Shown piece by piece: positions 54,269 to 63,149 of a stretch of DNA of 64,000 nucleotides (positions within the stretch are counted from its first letter, which is position 1; each line of letters begins with the position of its first letter). This DNA is from a virus. A program made the position numbers and the translations under genes. Location: positions 62,001 through 126,000 of IMG/VR virus record IMGVR_UViG_3300042898_004347; one strand, given 5' to 3'. Under the pieces are notes generated by a model. That model was given only the letters and a program-made list of their open reading frames with translations. It searched no databases and was not told the DNA's origin.

Positions 54269-56548
54269 TCAAGCAATACTCTTGGCAAACTTAGAAACAA
54301 ACACGCGATTTACTTGTTTTGACTTGGAGAATTGAGAAAATGCGCGGGCCATTTTCGAACGGGTCATGTCAGAATCAATCACGAGCTCATCCTCATCCGT
54401 GTCAAGGTCAGAACCAGAAGCCACGATGAAGTACTCATCATAGTTCCAAGCGCCGCTGATGCAGATGGACTTCTCTTTAGAGTAGATAGAAGAATAATTC
54501 TTGCGCCACGTTTCATGGGCGACATTATACGCAACGCTTTTAGAGGTACTCGTCATTGCGGTAACGGCATGACGACCCGCACTGGATTTGCTGGAAGGAA
54601 TGAAGAATCCAATGACGTTGCTCTGCGTCGTAATCTTTAGATTTTTGACGAGTTCAGCAGTAAATTCATGGCTATTCATGCTGGAATTGATCGTACGACC
54701 ATTCAAATTAAGCTTAATCATCTCTTTGTAGGACGCATATTTTCCTGCAGCAGTATCGGCAAGATGACGCTCTTTGTTTGTGCGACACTGGATGCTTTGT
54801 CCCTCACCGTCCGTGAGGACGATCGTGGTCATTTTCTGTACCTTGTGCTGATCCTTGAAGGATTTCACGAGATGATGTGCAGCAATAAGAGTCTCATTTA
54901 AAGGCGTACTGCCTAGTTCCTCAACTCTGCCTTTTGCGCCGTGGCAACCAGCTTTGGCATAGACATTAGACTGAATGAAAAGGTCCTTAAGAGCCCGATT
55001 AAAATCGGACTTAGACATCGTGGAACTCACGAGTTGAAGAATGACGACCTCATCGGTAATAAGTTCATTGTCACGGCCATAACCACGCTCTCCGTGTGGA
55101 GTGGTAACATCTGGACGCGCAGCCGCATTTGCAGTGAAGCCATAGACTTCAAAAGGAATTCCACTAGATTTGCAGAAAAGACTAAGATTGATAATGTGCT
55201 TCAACACGTAGGGGAGAACGGTATTCATCGAGGAAGAATAATCCACAAACATCATCATTCCGTGATTCTTGGCATTGGCCAATTGGCTAACACTGAGGAA
55301 AATGTCATCAGAGTAGCGATAGTTATGCAACTTGTTGACATTTAAAATTCCGGTATCAGACACGGTGGATCGGCTATACTGATAGGCGGCTTTACGCATG
55401 TCAAATTCTTTTTGAAGGACAGACACAAATTTCTTTGTGGATCCCATAAATTCAGTAAAATCTTGATCCAATGAAGGATAGTTGATCTTTATGGTACGGT
55501 ATGCAATAGACACATCGCGCGACTTAAAAATTTCTTTGTAACCAATGCGCATTTTAGCATACTGATCCTTGGAAGGTTCAATCATGTAGCAGGTACGCTT
55601 TACGCCAACAGAAGTATCCAGAAGGCTTTTTGCATTTTGCTCAAAATTACGCTCCGTCTGAATTTCAGGTGCAGCTGAGGTAGGTTTATCGGTGGACTTT
55701 GCAGAAGTCGTGAGGTCGGATTCTTTCGAGTCCATCTTAGCCTCATTTTCCTTACGCGATTCACCGTCCTCGGAATTCTTTTTATTAGCATCGGACTTTC
55801 TGTCCGACTTCGAGTCGTCCTGCTCGGAGCTTTTATCCGCGCTATCATCTTCGGATTTCTTTGAAGACTTAGCCTCGGACTTTTGATCCGTAGGCTCATT
55901 AGTGACCTCAGTGTCACCAGTAGGATCCATCACAGAATTTTCACCTTCGCCTTCTTGAGATTCTGCAGGAATTTGAACTTGCCCATCTTCCTGCTTTTCC
56001 GCTTGAGCTTTAGCAAATTTCTCTAGGGCAACTGCAGCAGCCACAGTATCTTCCCACGTAACCACGCTCATCACTTGACTAAGAATTTCTTGCTCTTCTG
56101 AAGCGAATTGGATATTGGCCAACCGACCCAACTTAGCATGAAGATTGACGCGGTCGCCAATTCCAAGCTTCGAGGTGTCTTTACCCTTGGTGCCAAAGAA
56201 ATCTTCAGCATTGAGTACGCCATAACCACGACGGAAAGAACCCACGAGGCCAGGATATGTGGATTGAATCATACGCTCAATGCGGACGTCTTCCACAATG
56301 TTGAGATAGGACTTAGCGCATGGCAGCCTGCCATCTAGGCCATTTGAAGGGGTATAAAGAGCATGGCCAACTTCGTGACCAACAAGAAGATCGTACACGT
56401 CCTTGCCTTTATCTTTCCAGATTGGAAGTCCAAGGATACGTTCCTTGACGTCAAAAAAGGCGGTTGAGTAGTTGCCATGCTGCACCGAGATGTTCTCCTT
56501 TGACAGGAGTCGTGCCAGCATTGATTGGCTTTGCGATTCGTTCTTCAT
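54269..56548 (-). CDS. VWA-domain, CobT-like protein with HExxH motif
   Basis: 759 aa. Residues 50-70 hold VYDLLVGHEVGHALYTP: H58-E59-x-x-H62, like zinc metallopeptidases, with NIVEDVRIERMI downstream. An acidic, Lys/Asp/Glu-rich linker (about 200-290) follows. Residues 430-600 form a VWA fold with MMFVDYSSSMNT (DxSxS MIDAS) and TIVLTDGEG. Partner of the CobS-like ATPase; activity unknown. Confidence 0.8.
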   Translation of the reverse strand: MKNESQSQSMLARLLSKENISVQHGNYSTAFFDVKERILGLPIWKDKGKDVYDLLVGHEVGHALYTPSNGLDGRLPCAKSYLNIVEDVRIERMIQSTYPGLVGSFRRGYGVLNAEDFFGTKGKDTSKLGIGDRVNLHAKLGRLANIQFASEEQEILSQVMSVVTWEDTVAAAVALEKFAKAQAEKQEDGQVQIPAESQEGEGENSVMDPTGDTEVTNEPTDQKSEAKSSKKSEDDSADKSSEQDDSKSDRKSDANKKNSEDGESRKENEAKMDSKESDLTTSAKSTDKPTSAAPEIQTERNFEQNAKSLLDTSVGVKRTCYMIEPSKDQYAKMRIGYKEIFKSRDVSIAYRTIKINYPSLDQDFTEFMGSTKKFVSVLQKEFDMRKAAYQYSRSTVSDTGILNVNKLHNYRYSDDIFLSVSQLANAKNHGMMMFVDYSSSMNTVLPYVLKHIINLSLFCKSSGIPFEVYGFTANAAARPDVTTPHGERGYGRDNELITDEVVILQLVSSTMSKSDFNRALKDLFIQSNVYAKAGCHGAKGRVEELGSTPLNETLIAAHHLVKSFKDQHKVQKMTTIVLTDGEGQSIQCRTNKERHLADTAAGKYASYKEMIKLNLNGRTINSSMNSHEFTAELVKNLKITTQSNVIGFFIPSSKSSAGRHAVTAMTSTSKSVAYNVAHETWRKNYSSIYSKEKSICISGAWNYDEYFIVASGSDLDTDEDELVIDSDMTRSKMARAFSQFSKSKQVNRVFVSKFAKSIA

Positions 56549-56557
56549 TCTGCAGAT

Positions 56558-56587
56558 ATACTAGACTGTCCGTAGGCAAAAGTAAAT
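56558..56587 (-). promoter_or_regulatory. early promoter
   Basis: -35 ATTTAC (56582-56587), 18 bp, -10 TAGTAT (56558-56563), 9 nt to ATG. Palindromic element half at 56628-56646. Confidence 0.72.
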
Positions 56588-56652
56588 AGCTAAACTCACA
56601 GAATCTAGCGCGATTTTGCGCGACCCTTGACCATCAACAACTTAGGAAATTC

Positions 56653-58362
56653 TTACCTGCAGTAACTGAAGTTCTTTTCTTTGTAAAACTCGAGCTTTGC
56701 CTTAAATTTTCCATCCAATGCATCATGCTTATGGCTAATGATGAAGACGTTGGTGTCGCTTTCAAGCGTACCCAGAATTTTAATTAGATTCTCAACACCA
56801 TCAGCATCAAGAGAAGAATCAAACGTTTCATCCAACACCAAGAGATTTGTTGAGGTAGAATTCTTCATTCTAGCAATCTGTCTCCACGTGAATAGAAGAG
56901 CTAGGTCAATTCTGGATTTTTCACCTTCAGAGAATGACGAATAAGTGAATGAATCCCGATGCCGAGATTTAATGGTTTCCTCAAAGGATTCGTTAAGGTT
57001 AAAAGAAACGAAGAAGTCAAGAACCTGTAGGTAGTTATTGATCAGCTTATTCATGATGGGAAGATACTGACGAATAATCTTGGTTTTGATTCCAGTATCC
57101 TTCAACATTTCTGCAATAGCCTGATTGTACGTACCTTCCTCGTAATAACCAGCACGGCGGTTATTTAGGTCTGCTGAATTGGAATTAAAATCCGATAGGG
57201 CAGTTTCTGCAGAAGCAATGTCGGTATTCTTACTCTTGGCGGATTCAGCTTCCAGTAGTTTGATTTGCTTCTGGATTGAAGACACCGTCATATTGTTTGA
57301 AAAGATTATGTTATGCAGCTTTGAATAACCATTCAGCTTTTCGGTAGCAGCATTAATTTCATCGGCAACGGTATTCAGCTCATCAATAAGATCATTTCTT
57401 GCCTGAGACAGTTCATCGTTCTTTAGCTTTACCTTACCCAACTTTTCTTCCTTAAATGCCGCATCGAGCACCTGTGCACACGTTGGGCAATTATTGTTCT
57501 CCTCATAGAACTTGGCGTCACGGACCAATGCTTTAATCTTGGCTTCAATCTGAGTCTGATACGTTGCCAACTTACTCTTCATGTTTGTGAGCCTCAGCGA
57601 TTCTTTCTTTACGGCTTCAAGCTCATTACCTATGGTCTTATTGATGCCATCGTTTTCCGATATGAGCTCATCAATCTCCTTCTGAAGCTCTTGAATCTGT
57701 ATTACATTCTTTGCGACATTCTCGGCATCTAGATTCTTAAGGTCGCCAATGTACTTCTCCTGCATCTTAATCTTTTCACGAATAAGATCAATCTCATAGT
57801 TTGTATTGGTGAGGAGTTCTCTTAGCTTTGCACTACGTTCCTTGAGCACAATGTTCATCTTGGTGAAGATGTTAATGTCCAATAGATCCTCAATGACCTC
57901 TCTCCGAGCGTTATTGGGCAACTGCATGAAAGGGATGAATGACGACGAACCTAGCACCACGATCTGGTGAAATGACTTATGGTTCAGCTTGAGAATGTTT
58001 TGCTCAAGGATTTTCTGATAGTCTCGGCTGTGGGACTCCTGATTGATTAAGACTCCATTCTGGATAATCTCAAACTTATTAGGCTTGATTCCACGGGCGA
58101 CTTTAAATTCAGTCTGTCCAACACTAAATTCAACCTCAACCTCGCAATCACGATTATTGATTGAATTAAGAAGTTGTGGTTTCTTAATATCACGATGTGG
58201 CTTACCGAAAAGAGCAAAAGACAGGGCATCCAGCAAAGTAGATTTGCCAGAACCATTCTGACCAACAATCAGAGTGGATGGAGATGCATCAAGCTCAATT
58301 GTGGTAAACTTATCTCCAGTCGAAAGGAAATTTCTGTATTTGCAACGCTTAAAGACGATCAT
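56653..58362 (-). CDS. 46: recombination endonuclease subunit (gp46, Rad50/SbcC)
   Basis: 569 aa. Walker A GQNGSGKST (34-42), zinc hook CPTC (about 291), signature SFSEGEKSRIDLALL (about 475) and Walker B LLVLDETFDSSLD. With gp47 resects DNA ends for recombination. 4-nt overlap with 47. Confidence 0.95.
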   Translation of the reverse strand: MIVFKRCKYRNFLSTGDKFTTIELDASPSTLIVGQNGSGKSTLLDALSFALFGKPHRDIKKPQLLNSINNRDCEVEVEFSVGQTEFKVARGIKPNKFEIIQNGVLINQESHSRDYQKILEQNILKLNHKSFHQIVVLGSSSFIPFMQLPNNARREVIEDLLDINIFTKMNIVLKERSAKLRELLTNTNYEIDLIREKIKMQEKYIGDLKNLDAENVAKNVIQIQELQKEIDELISENDGINKTIGNELEAVKKESLRLTNMKSKLATYQTQIEAKIKALVRDAKFYEENNNCPTCAQVLDAAFKEEKLGKVKLKNDELSQARNDLIDELNTVADEINAATEKLNGYSKLHNIIFSNNMTVSSIQKQIKLLEAESAKSKNTDIASAETALSDFNSNSADLNNRRAGYYEEGTYNQAIAEMLKDTGIKTKIIRQYLPIMNKLINNYLQVLDFFVSFNLNESFEETIKSRHRDSFTYSSFSEGEKSRIDLALLFTWRQIARMKNSTSTNLLVLDETFDSSLDADGVENLIKILGTLESDTNVFIISHKHDALDGKFKAKLEFYKEKNFSYCR

Positions 58363-59423
58363 GCTGTTTCTAGATTCTGAGCTTCAATGAATAATTCGCG
58401 AAGGCGTGTTTTAATAACATCTTTGTCCAGGTCCGTCTGAGTAGCATCGACATATGCGCCAATAAGCTCAGAAGTATCTGACACTTTCTCCAGGTCTTCG
58501 CTATCCACATTTGATCCCAGAAATTCATCAAAGTTCTCTGCAATTTTAATTTCAAAGACGTCTTGCTTTTGAATACGATCCAGAAATCGATCAAACGCAA
58601 AGAGATCAGACTTATTAACCACAAGAATTTTAATAAATTTATGACGTAGATCAGTAACATCGTAACCATCATAGTCAAATTCTTTATCGTTGTAAATGAT
58701 TTTAGTAAAGATTGTCAGCGGATTTAGTACTGGAGTCAGCTCTCGAGTTTCAGTATCAAACACGTGAAAAAATTTAGGATCATCCACATCTGACCAAAAC
58801 ATTTCAAACTGAGTACCAAGATAATTGATATTGCCCTTGGTAGACTTAGTATGGTAGTGTCCAGAGAGAACCATTTCAAATCGACTAAATGGATCTGTTG
58901 GCATTCCATGAGAGCATGGCATACCTTTCATCATTTCAAATCCTTCAAGTTCTAGATGTGCACCAAGAATAGATGCCTCACACGTTTCCACAAACTTCAT
59001 GGAGTCTGCATAGTTCTCAGGATTAATCCATGGAAGCATTGCAATCTTGCAGCCAGCGTAATCCATCACCTTTGGCTCCATGATAATGTTTACGTTCTCA
59101 ACGAAATAACCCAGCAATTCCTTTAAGGAACATAGTTCATTCGTGTTCTTATAAACCACATCATGATTGCCCGGAATGATGTCCATCGACATTCCATTTT
59201 CACGCAGCGGTTCCAGGAACGTCTTGCGCGAATGATGAAGGGCTTTAAAGTTAATGTATTTCCGATGATCGTAGAAATCACCCAGATGGATAATCTGCTT
59301 TATGCCATTCTCTTTGCAATATGGAAAGAAGACATCAGAATAAAACTTTCCGATGTAATTAAGAAATACGTCTGAAGCATTTCTTGCTCCAGTATGGGTG
59401 TCATTCAGAATTGCCAGTTTCAT
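58359..59423 (-). CDS. 47: recombination nuclease subunit (gp47, Mre11/SbcD)
   Basis: 354 aa. Phosphoesterase motifs NDTHTGA, HLGDFYDH, IPGNHDVVYKN and SGHYHTKS. Nuclease partner of gp46. Stop overlaps the 46 start and the 55 stop overlaps its own start. Confidence 0.95.
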   Translation of the reverse strand: MKLAILNDTHTGARNASDVFLNYIGKFYSDVFFPYCKENGIKQIIHLGDFYDHRKYINFKALHHSRKTFLEPLRENGMSMDIIPGNHDVVYKNTNELCSLKELLGYFVENVNIIMEPKVMDYAGCKIAMLPWINPENYADSMKFVETCEASILGAHLELEGFEMMKGMPCSHGMPTDPFSRFEMVLSGHYHTKSTKGNINYLGTQFEMFWSDVDDPKFFHVFDTETRELTPVLNPLTIFTKIIYNDKEFDYDGYDVTDLRHKFIKILVVNKSDLFAFDRFLDRIQKQDVFEIKIAENFDEFLGSNVDSEDLEKVSDTSELIGAYVDATQTDLDKDVIKTRLRELFIEAQNLETA

Positions 59424-60040
59424 TCAGAAGGCATGAAGAACTCAAGGTCAGTCTTAGCTTTCTTTTTAAACTGTTTGATGGCAATATCAGTTTCTTTGAC
59501 CTTGCCAATACGCTTCTTTAGCACATCGATAAAGCCATCAGCATAACCACTCATGATGTCTTGTCCATCGATTGATTGAGACATGAAATCTTCAATGCCA
59601 GCGTGTTCAATGTAACGGAACTTAATGTCCTGCTGTTTCTTCTCCTTCATGATACGGCGAATGAAGGCATAGTAATTGATCTGAGTAAAATAGGCAAATG
59701 CATTTGGAGAACCAGTACGAGTGGCTGCTTCCACATTGTAATTCATAATGGCTTTAATGCAGTTCTCAACGCCATCCATCACCATCTCTTCGCGATAGGT
59801 ATATCTCACAAAGTTTGGCTTATGAGATAGACCTTCAGCAATGCGAAGAAAACACCGCCCAATGTATTCGGTAATACGAGGAATCTCGGTATTAGTCGCC
59901 TTGGCTTTCTTGACTAGATTTACATAGTCAACGACTGCCTGAGAGAACTCTTTATTATTCACGTAATGCACGCCCGCACGCTTTGCTGCGATCGTCATTT
60001 TAGGTTTCACATTCGGGTCTAAATTATCAGTGGTACTCAT
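59420..60040 (-). CDS. 55: late sigma factor (gp55)
   Basis: 206 aa. GVHYVNNKEFSQAVVDYV and NAFAYFTQINYYAFIRRIMKEKKQQ (sigma region 2-like) match gp55. It recognises the TATAAATA late promoters so abundant here, with gp33 and the gp45 clamp. Confidence 0.93.
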   Translation of the reverse strand: MSTTDNLDPNVKPKMTIAAKRAGVHYVNNKEFSQAVVDYVNLVKKAKATNTEIPRITEYIGRCFLRIAEGLSHKPNFVRYTYREEMVMDGVENCIKAIMNYNVEAATRTGSPNAFAYFTQINYYAFIRRIMKEKKQQDIKFRYIEHAGIEDFMSQSIDGQDIMSGYADGFIDVLKKRIGKVKETDIAIKQFKKKAKTDLEFFMPSE

Positions 60041-60074
60041 TATAAAATTATGGTGTAGTCATTTATCAGAATCA

Positions 60075-60103
60075 ATCTAACATATCAAGCTTGAATTGTA
60101 AAC
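60075..60103 (-). promoter_or_regulatory. probable early promoter for the 55-47-46 unit
   Basis: -35 GTTTAC (60098-60103), 17 bp, -10 TTAGAT (60075-60080), 34 nt leader. The rest of 60104-60214 has a 9-bp hairpin (TTAGTTTTA/TAAAACTAA) and a TGTACA pair; no gene. Confidence 0.6.
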
Positions 60104-60214
60104 ACTTAGTTTTAAGTTTTTGTGTAAAACTAAATGATGTTCATGTACAATTAAGATGTACACATTGGCTCATCATTCTTATAATCTATCTCTGTTCACT
60201 TAACAGTATTAGGA

Positions 60215-60613
60215 TTAACTATTAAATCTTTCCTTAGGATCAATCTTAAAGTTAAGGTCGTCCCATGGATTTTTAAAAGATTTGCTGGCTTTCTGTTTTA
60301 TAGAAGGATCTTTCGATTCAGTTTCAAAGTGATGAGAAACAATCTCCGAGTATTGCTCCTTGATTTCATCGTTTGGAATTGCAGCACTCAGCACGTGGTC
60401 TTTACGAATCATATGGACTCGAGAGCTGGCTCCAAGAAACCAAGGAGAATAATATGTGGAGGAACGAATTCCATCAACAGTTGAAACGCTGATCGTGTTT
60501 ACTTGAACAGGATCACGAACCAACATATTTTTATCCGTATCAGATAGCACCTGACACACAATCGTATCTCCTGAGGTGAGCTTAAAAATGACTGCAAGAT
60601 CGTAGAGACTCAT
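60215..60613 (-). CDS. Sm/Hfq-like conserved hypothetical protein
   Basis: 132 aa. LKSGDTIVC-type strand pair (AVIFKLTSGDTIVCQVLSDT) then a polar tail. The start is typical of Sm-fold proteins of cyanophages next to uvsW. The function is unknown. 4-nt overlap with uvsW. Confidence 0.6.
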   Translation of the reverse strand: MSLYDLAVIFKLTSGDTIVCQVLSDTDKNMLVRDPVQVNTISVSTVDGIRSSTYYSPWFLGASSRVHMIRKDHVLSAAIPNDEIKEQYSEIVSHHFETESKDPSIKQKASKSFKNPWDDLNFKIDPKERFNS

Positions 60614-62133
60614 AGCGCCACCTCATGGATTACATAGTTAAACTTTTCTTTTGAATACAACTTGATTCTTTCCGATGCATGATCCAGCGTATAGTTGCGT
60701 GACTTCTTCCAGTGCAGGTCATCAGCAATGTCAAATACCTTTGTGGCAACGCCGTTATCAGATTTACGAAGCCCACGTCCAATAGATTGAAGAATACGAA
60801 TCTGAGATTTTGAAGGAGAGGCAAACACGATGTTATGCAGATTACGTATATTTATACCCGTAGAAAACGTACCCATAGAAGCCACAATGATTGCATCCTT
60901 TTCGCCCTCGGTAATCTCACGAATACGTTCACGTTCATCAGTATCTACTCCGCCCGACACAAAAAAGAGTTTGCGAGTCCGTCGGGGCAATTCATTTAAC
61001 TTTTTATCGATTAGATCGTACAATGGTTTGCCATGCTTTTCGACGTAATTATAAAGGATCAACGTATTGCCTTCCTGCGCCAATGCTAGATTGCGAATAA
61101 ATTTATTTCGCGGTGCATGAGACACGATAAAATCAATCTCAGCCTGATAATCGAATTGCTTTGCTGCCTGACATAACTCGTCACTATACTTCATCAATAA
61201 TACCGAAATGTCAAGATCTGAAAGAGCGTTCTGTTCAATAAGAGTTTTTGTGGTAGTCACCTGATAGACGGGACCAAATAATCCTTCAAGTACAAGCTTA
61301 TGTGTTTGAGTTCCATCCAATGTGCCAGTAGTACCAATGCGAAATTTAGCATCTCTTAGTTTCTCTAGAATTGCTGCCAATGATTTGGCTTTAAAGTTGT
61401 GAGCTTCATCTCCAATGACCATGCCATACGGTTCGAACCATGTGGCCTGCATCTTATAGATGGACTGCCATGTGGTAATAATTACACGCTGGCTAATGTT
61501 GATTTTCTCTTTACCCGAATAGATTCTATGGCATGTTTCCTCAACACCCCACGTTTCATCGAGTGTGGCATAATCTGCAAAGTCCTTATACATCTGTTCC
61601 ACGAGGGAAGTTGTTGGCACAATCAGCAGTACTTTTTTATCGTATTTGGAAAGATACCATCGAATTAGAATGTAGATGATGAGTGACTTACCCGAGGCGG
61701 TGGGACTCAGCAGCAGTGCTCTCCAATTTGTGAGTGCATGCATTACTGCCTCAACCTGATACTCTCGTGGATCAATCGATTTACCGTGAGCATACAGATT
61801 CAGGCTCGCAATGAATTGAGCCAGTTCATTTGAGTCAATCAGTTCTTGAGAGTTTGGTCTTCCGTAGTATGGATCATCCACCCATTCTACTTCACATTTT
61901 CTAACCTCAGCAAACTCTTTGATGTAGGGAATTAAACCGCCATAGATTGTCTTGAGTCGAGAATCAAAGAGACGAATCTTTCCATCCCATACCTTATTAC
62001 GGTATGCTGGCATAAACTTATAGCCAGGAACGAAGAAAGTAAAAAAGTCAGACAGTTCATTTGCAACAGATGGATCACAGTCCACCCGAACAAATACCTC
62101 ATTCTTCTTCTGGATCTTAATAAGATCGCTCAT
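60610..62133 (-). CDS. uvsW: UvsW RNA-DNA/branch-migration helicase
   Basis: 507 aa SF2 helicase. Walker A SPTASGKS (143-150), DEAH (242-245), TGTLDGTQ (motif III), and QSIGRGLRKSDNG (motif VI). N-terminal UvsW-specific domain about 1-110. Unwinds R-loops and regresses forks; switches origin use to recombination. Confidence 0.95.
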   Translation of the reverse strand: MSDLIKIQKKNEVFVRVDCDPSVANELSDFFTFFVPGYKFMPAYRNKVWDGKIRLFDSRLKTIYGGLIPYIKEFAEVRKCEVEWVDDPYYGRPNSQELIDSNELAQFIASLNLYAHGKSIDPREYQVEAVMHALTNWRALLLSPTASGKSLIIYILIRWYLSKYDKKVLLIVPTTSLVEQMYKDFADYATLDETWGVEETCHRIYSGKEKINISQRVIITTWQSIYKMQATWFEPYGMVIGDEAHNFKAKSLAAILEKLRDAKFRIGTTGTLDGTQTHKLVLEGLFGPVYQVTTTKTLIEQNALSDLDISVLLMKYSDELCQAAKQFDYQAEIDFIVSHAPRNKFIRNLALAQEGNTLILYNYVEKHGKPLYDLIDKKLNELPRRTRKLFFVSGGVDTDERERIREITEGEKDAIIVASMGTFSTGINIRNLHNIVFASPSKSQIRILQSIGRGLRKSDNGVATKVFDIADDLHWKKSRNYTLDHASERIKLYSKEKFNYVIHEVAL

Positions 62134-62576
62134 GCTCCGGATGTAAACTTGCGCCAGTCAATCATGTTCTTAATATGAGTATGGCGCCAGCGCAGAGTAC
62201 CCATAATCTCCTCAAGCGTTTCTACCAGAGTTTTGAGATAGATAATCTTTTCTTCTGACTTCTGAAGCTCAGGATCAGCATTAAAATAATACTCAAGGTC
62301 CGTCTTCATGATCTTAAGACCGTTGAATGGATCAAATGGCCAACCACGAGTGGCAATCTCAGCCTGATCCATCTTACCGTTGAAGTAGAGCCATTTGTCC
62401 TTTAAAAGGATCTTTTGTTCAAGCTCTTTCTTCTTTAGCTGAAGTTTCGTAATCGAGATAAGTTCCAGGTATTTACCATGGATCTTTGCAATTTTCTGAG
62501 AAGATTCATCGAGATTCATCTCATCAATCTCAGAATCCTTTTTCCACATTTCAATCAAACCATCAAGTGTAATCAT
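62130..62576 (-). CDS. uvsY: UvsY recombination mediator
   Basis: 148 aa, helical. Start MITLDGLIEMWKKDSEIDEM and DKWLYFNGKMDQAEI...GWPFDPFNGLKIMKTDLEYYF, as in UvsY. Helps load UvsX onto gp32-coated DNA. 4-nt overlap with uvsW. Confidence 0.93.
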   Translation of the reverse strand: MITLDGLIEMWKKDSEIDEMNLDESSQKIAKIHGKYLELISITKLQLKKKELEQKILLKDKWLYFNGKMDQAEIATRGWPFDPFNGLKIMKTDLEYYFNADPELQKSEEKIIYLKTLVETLEEIMGTLRWRHTHIKNMIDWRKFTSGA

Positions 62577-62589
62577 AATATAATAGAAG

Positions 62590-62597
62590 TATTTATC
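62590..62597 (-). promoter_or_regulatory. possible late promoter (GATAAATA)
   Basis: Motif 13 nt before the uvsY start, between the gp19-like gene and uvsY. Confidence 0.45.
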
Positions 62598-62605
62598 TTA
62601 AATTT

Positions 62606-63073
62606 TTAGGTCAGAAATTCGAAGTAGGTATATTCCAACTGAGCATCCAACGTCACATATTCCACATCCGTGTTTTGAGTATGCAGTTCAAGTTCACCCA
62701 GAGAAACTGGAAATGCATCAACATAACGAATCTTTTTTGTAATGTTATTATGACTCGACATAATGTGAAGGATCACATCGCATTTCTTAAATGTTGATTC
62801 AACGGAATTCAGTTTCATCCAGTTAAAAATCTCAATGTAATTCTCCATATTCTCCGAGACCATGAACTTCATAGTGAATGCAGGATATTCAATGCGGTCA
62901 CCCGAGATTCTATTTTGATTGCCACGCCATGGCATATTCACGGGCGTCAGCGAAATTCCAGGAACTGTGGCATGAGTACAGAAATACTCGAGATTTGAAA
63001 ATTCCTGAGAATTGATAACCACCTTAAACCCGGTGGGACTCAGGTAGTTTTTATTTGTGGTAAGGTTATTCAT
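62606..63073 (-). CDS. gp19-like tail-tube family protein
   Basis: 155 aa. SPTGFKVVINSQEFSNLEYFCTHATVPGISL and RIEYPAFTMKFMVSENMENYIEIFNWM are the two conserved blocks of the T4 tail-tube family. It lies between 23 and uvsY rather than beside 18. Could be a second tube-like or cap protein such as gp54-like. Strong late promoter 7 nt upstream. Confidence 0.75.
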   Translation of the reverse strand: MNNLTTNKNYLSPTGFKVVINSQEFSNLEYFCTHATVPGISLTPVNMPWRGNQNRISGDRIEYPAFTMKFMVSENMENYIEIFNWMKLNSVESTFKKCDVILHIMSSHNNITKKIRYVDAFPVSLGELELHTQNTDVEYVTLDAQLEYTYFEFLT

Positions 63074-63080
63074 ACATCTA

Positions 63081-63088
63081 TATTTATA
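63081..63088 (-). promoter_or_regulatory. late promoter (TATAAATA)
   Basis: 7 nt before the ATG of the gp19-like gene, directly after the gp23 terminator. Confidence 0.78.
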
Positions 63089-63091
63089 GGC

Positions 63092-63118
63092 AAAAAAAGG
63101 GGCTCCTTTCGGAGCCCC
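63092..63118 (-). terminator. terminator of gene 23
   Basis: GGGGCTCC pairs with GGAGCCCC around GAAA (minus strand) and is followed by TTTTTTT. It sits 31 nt after the 23 stop. Confidence 0.92.
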
Positions 63119-63149
63119 TTCTCAAAGTATTTAAAATACTTAAACGTAA

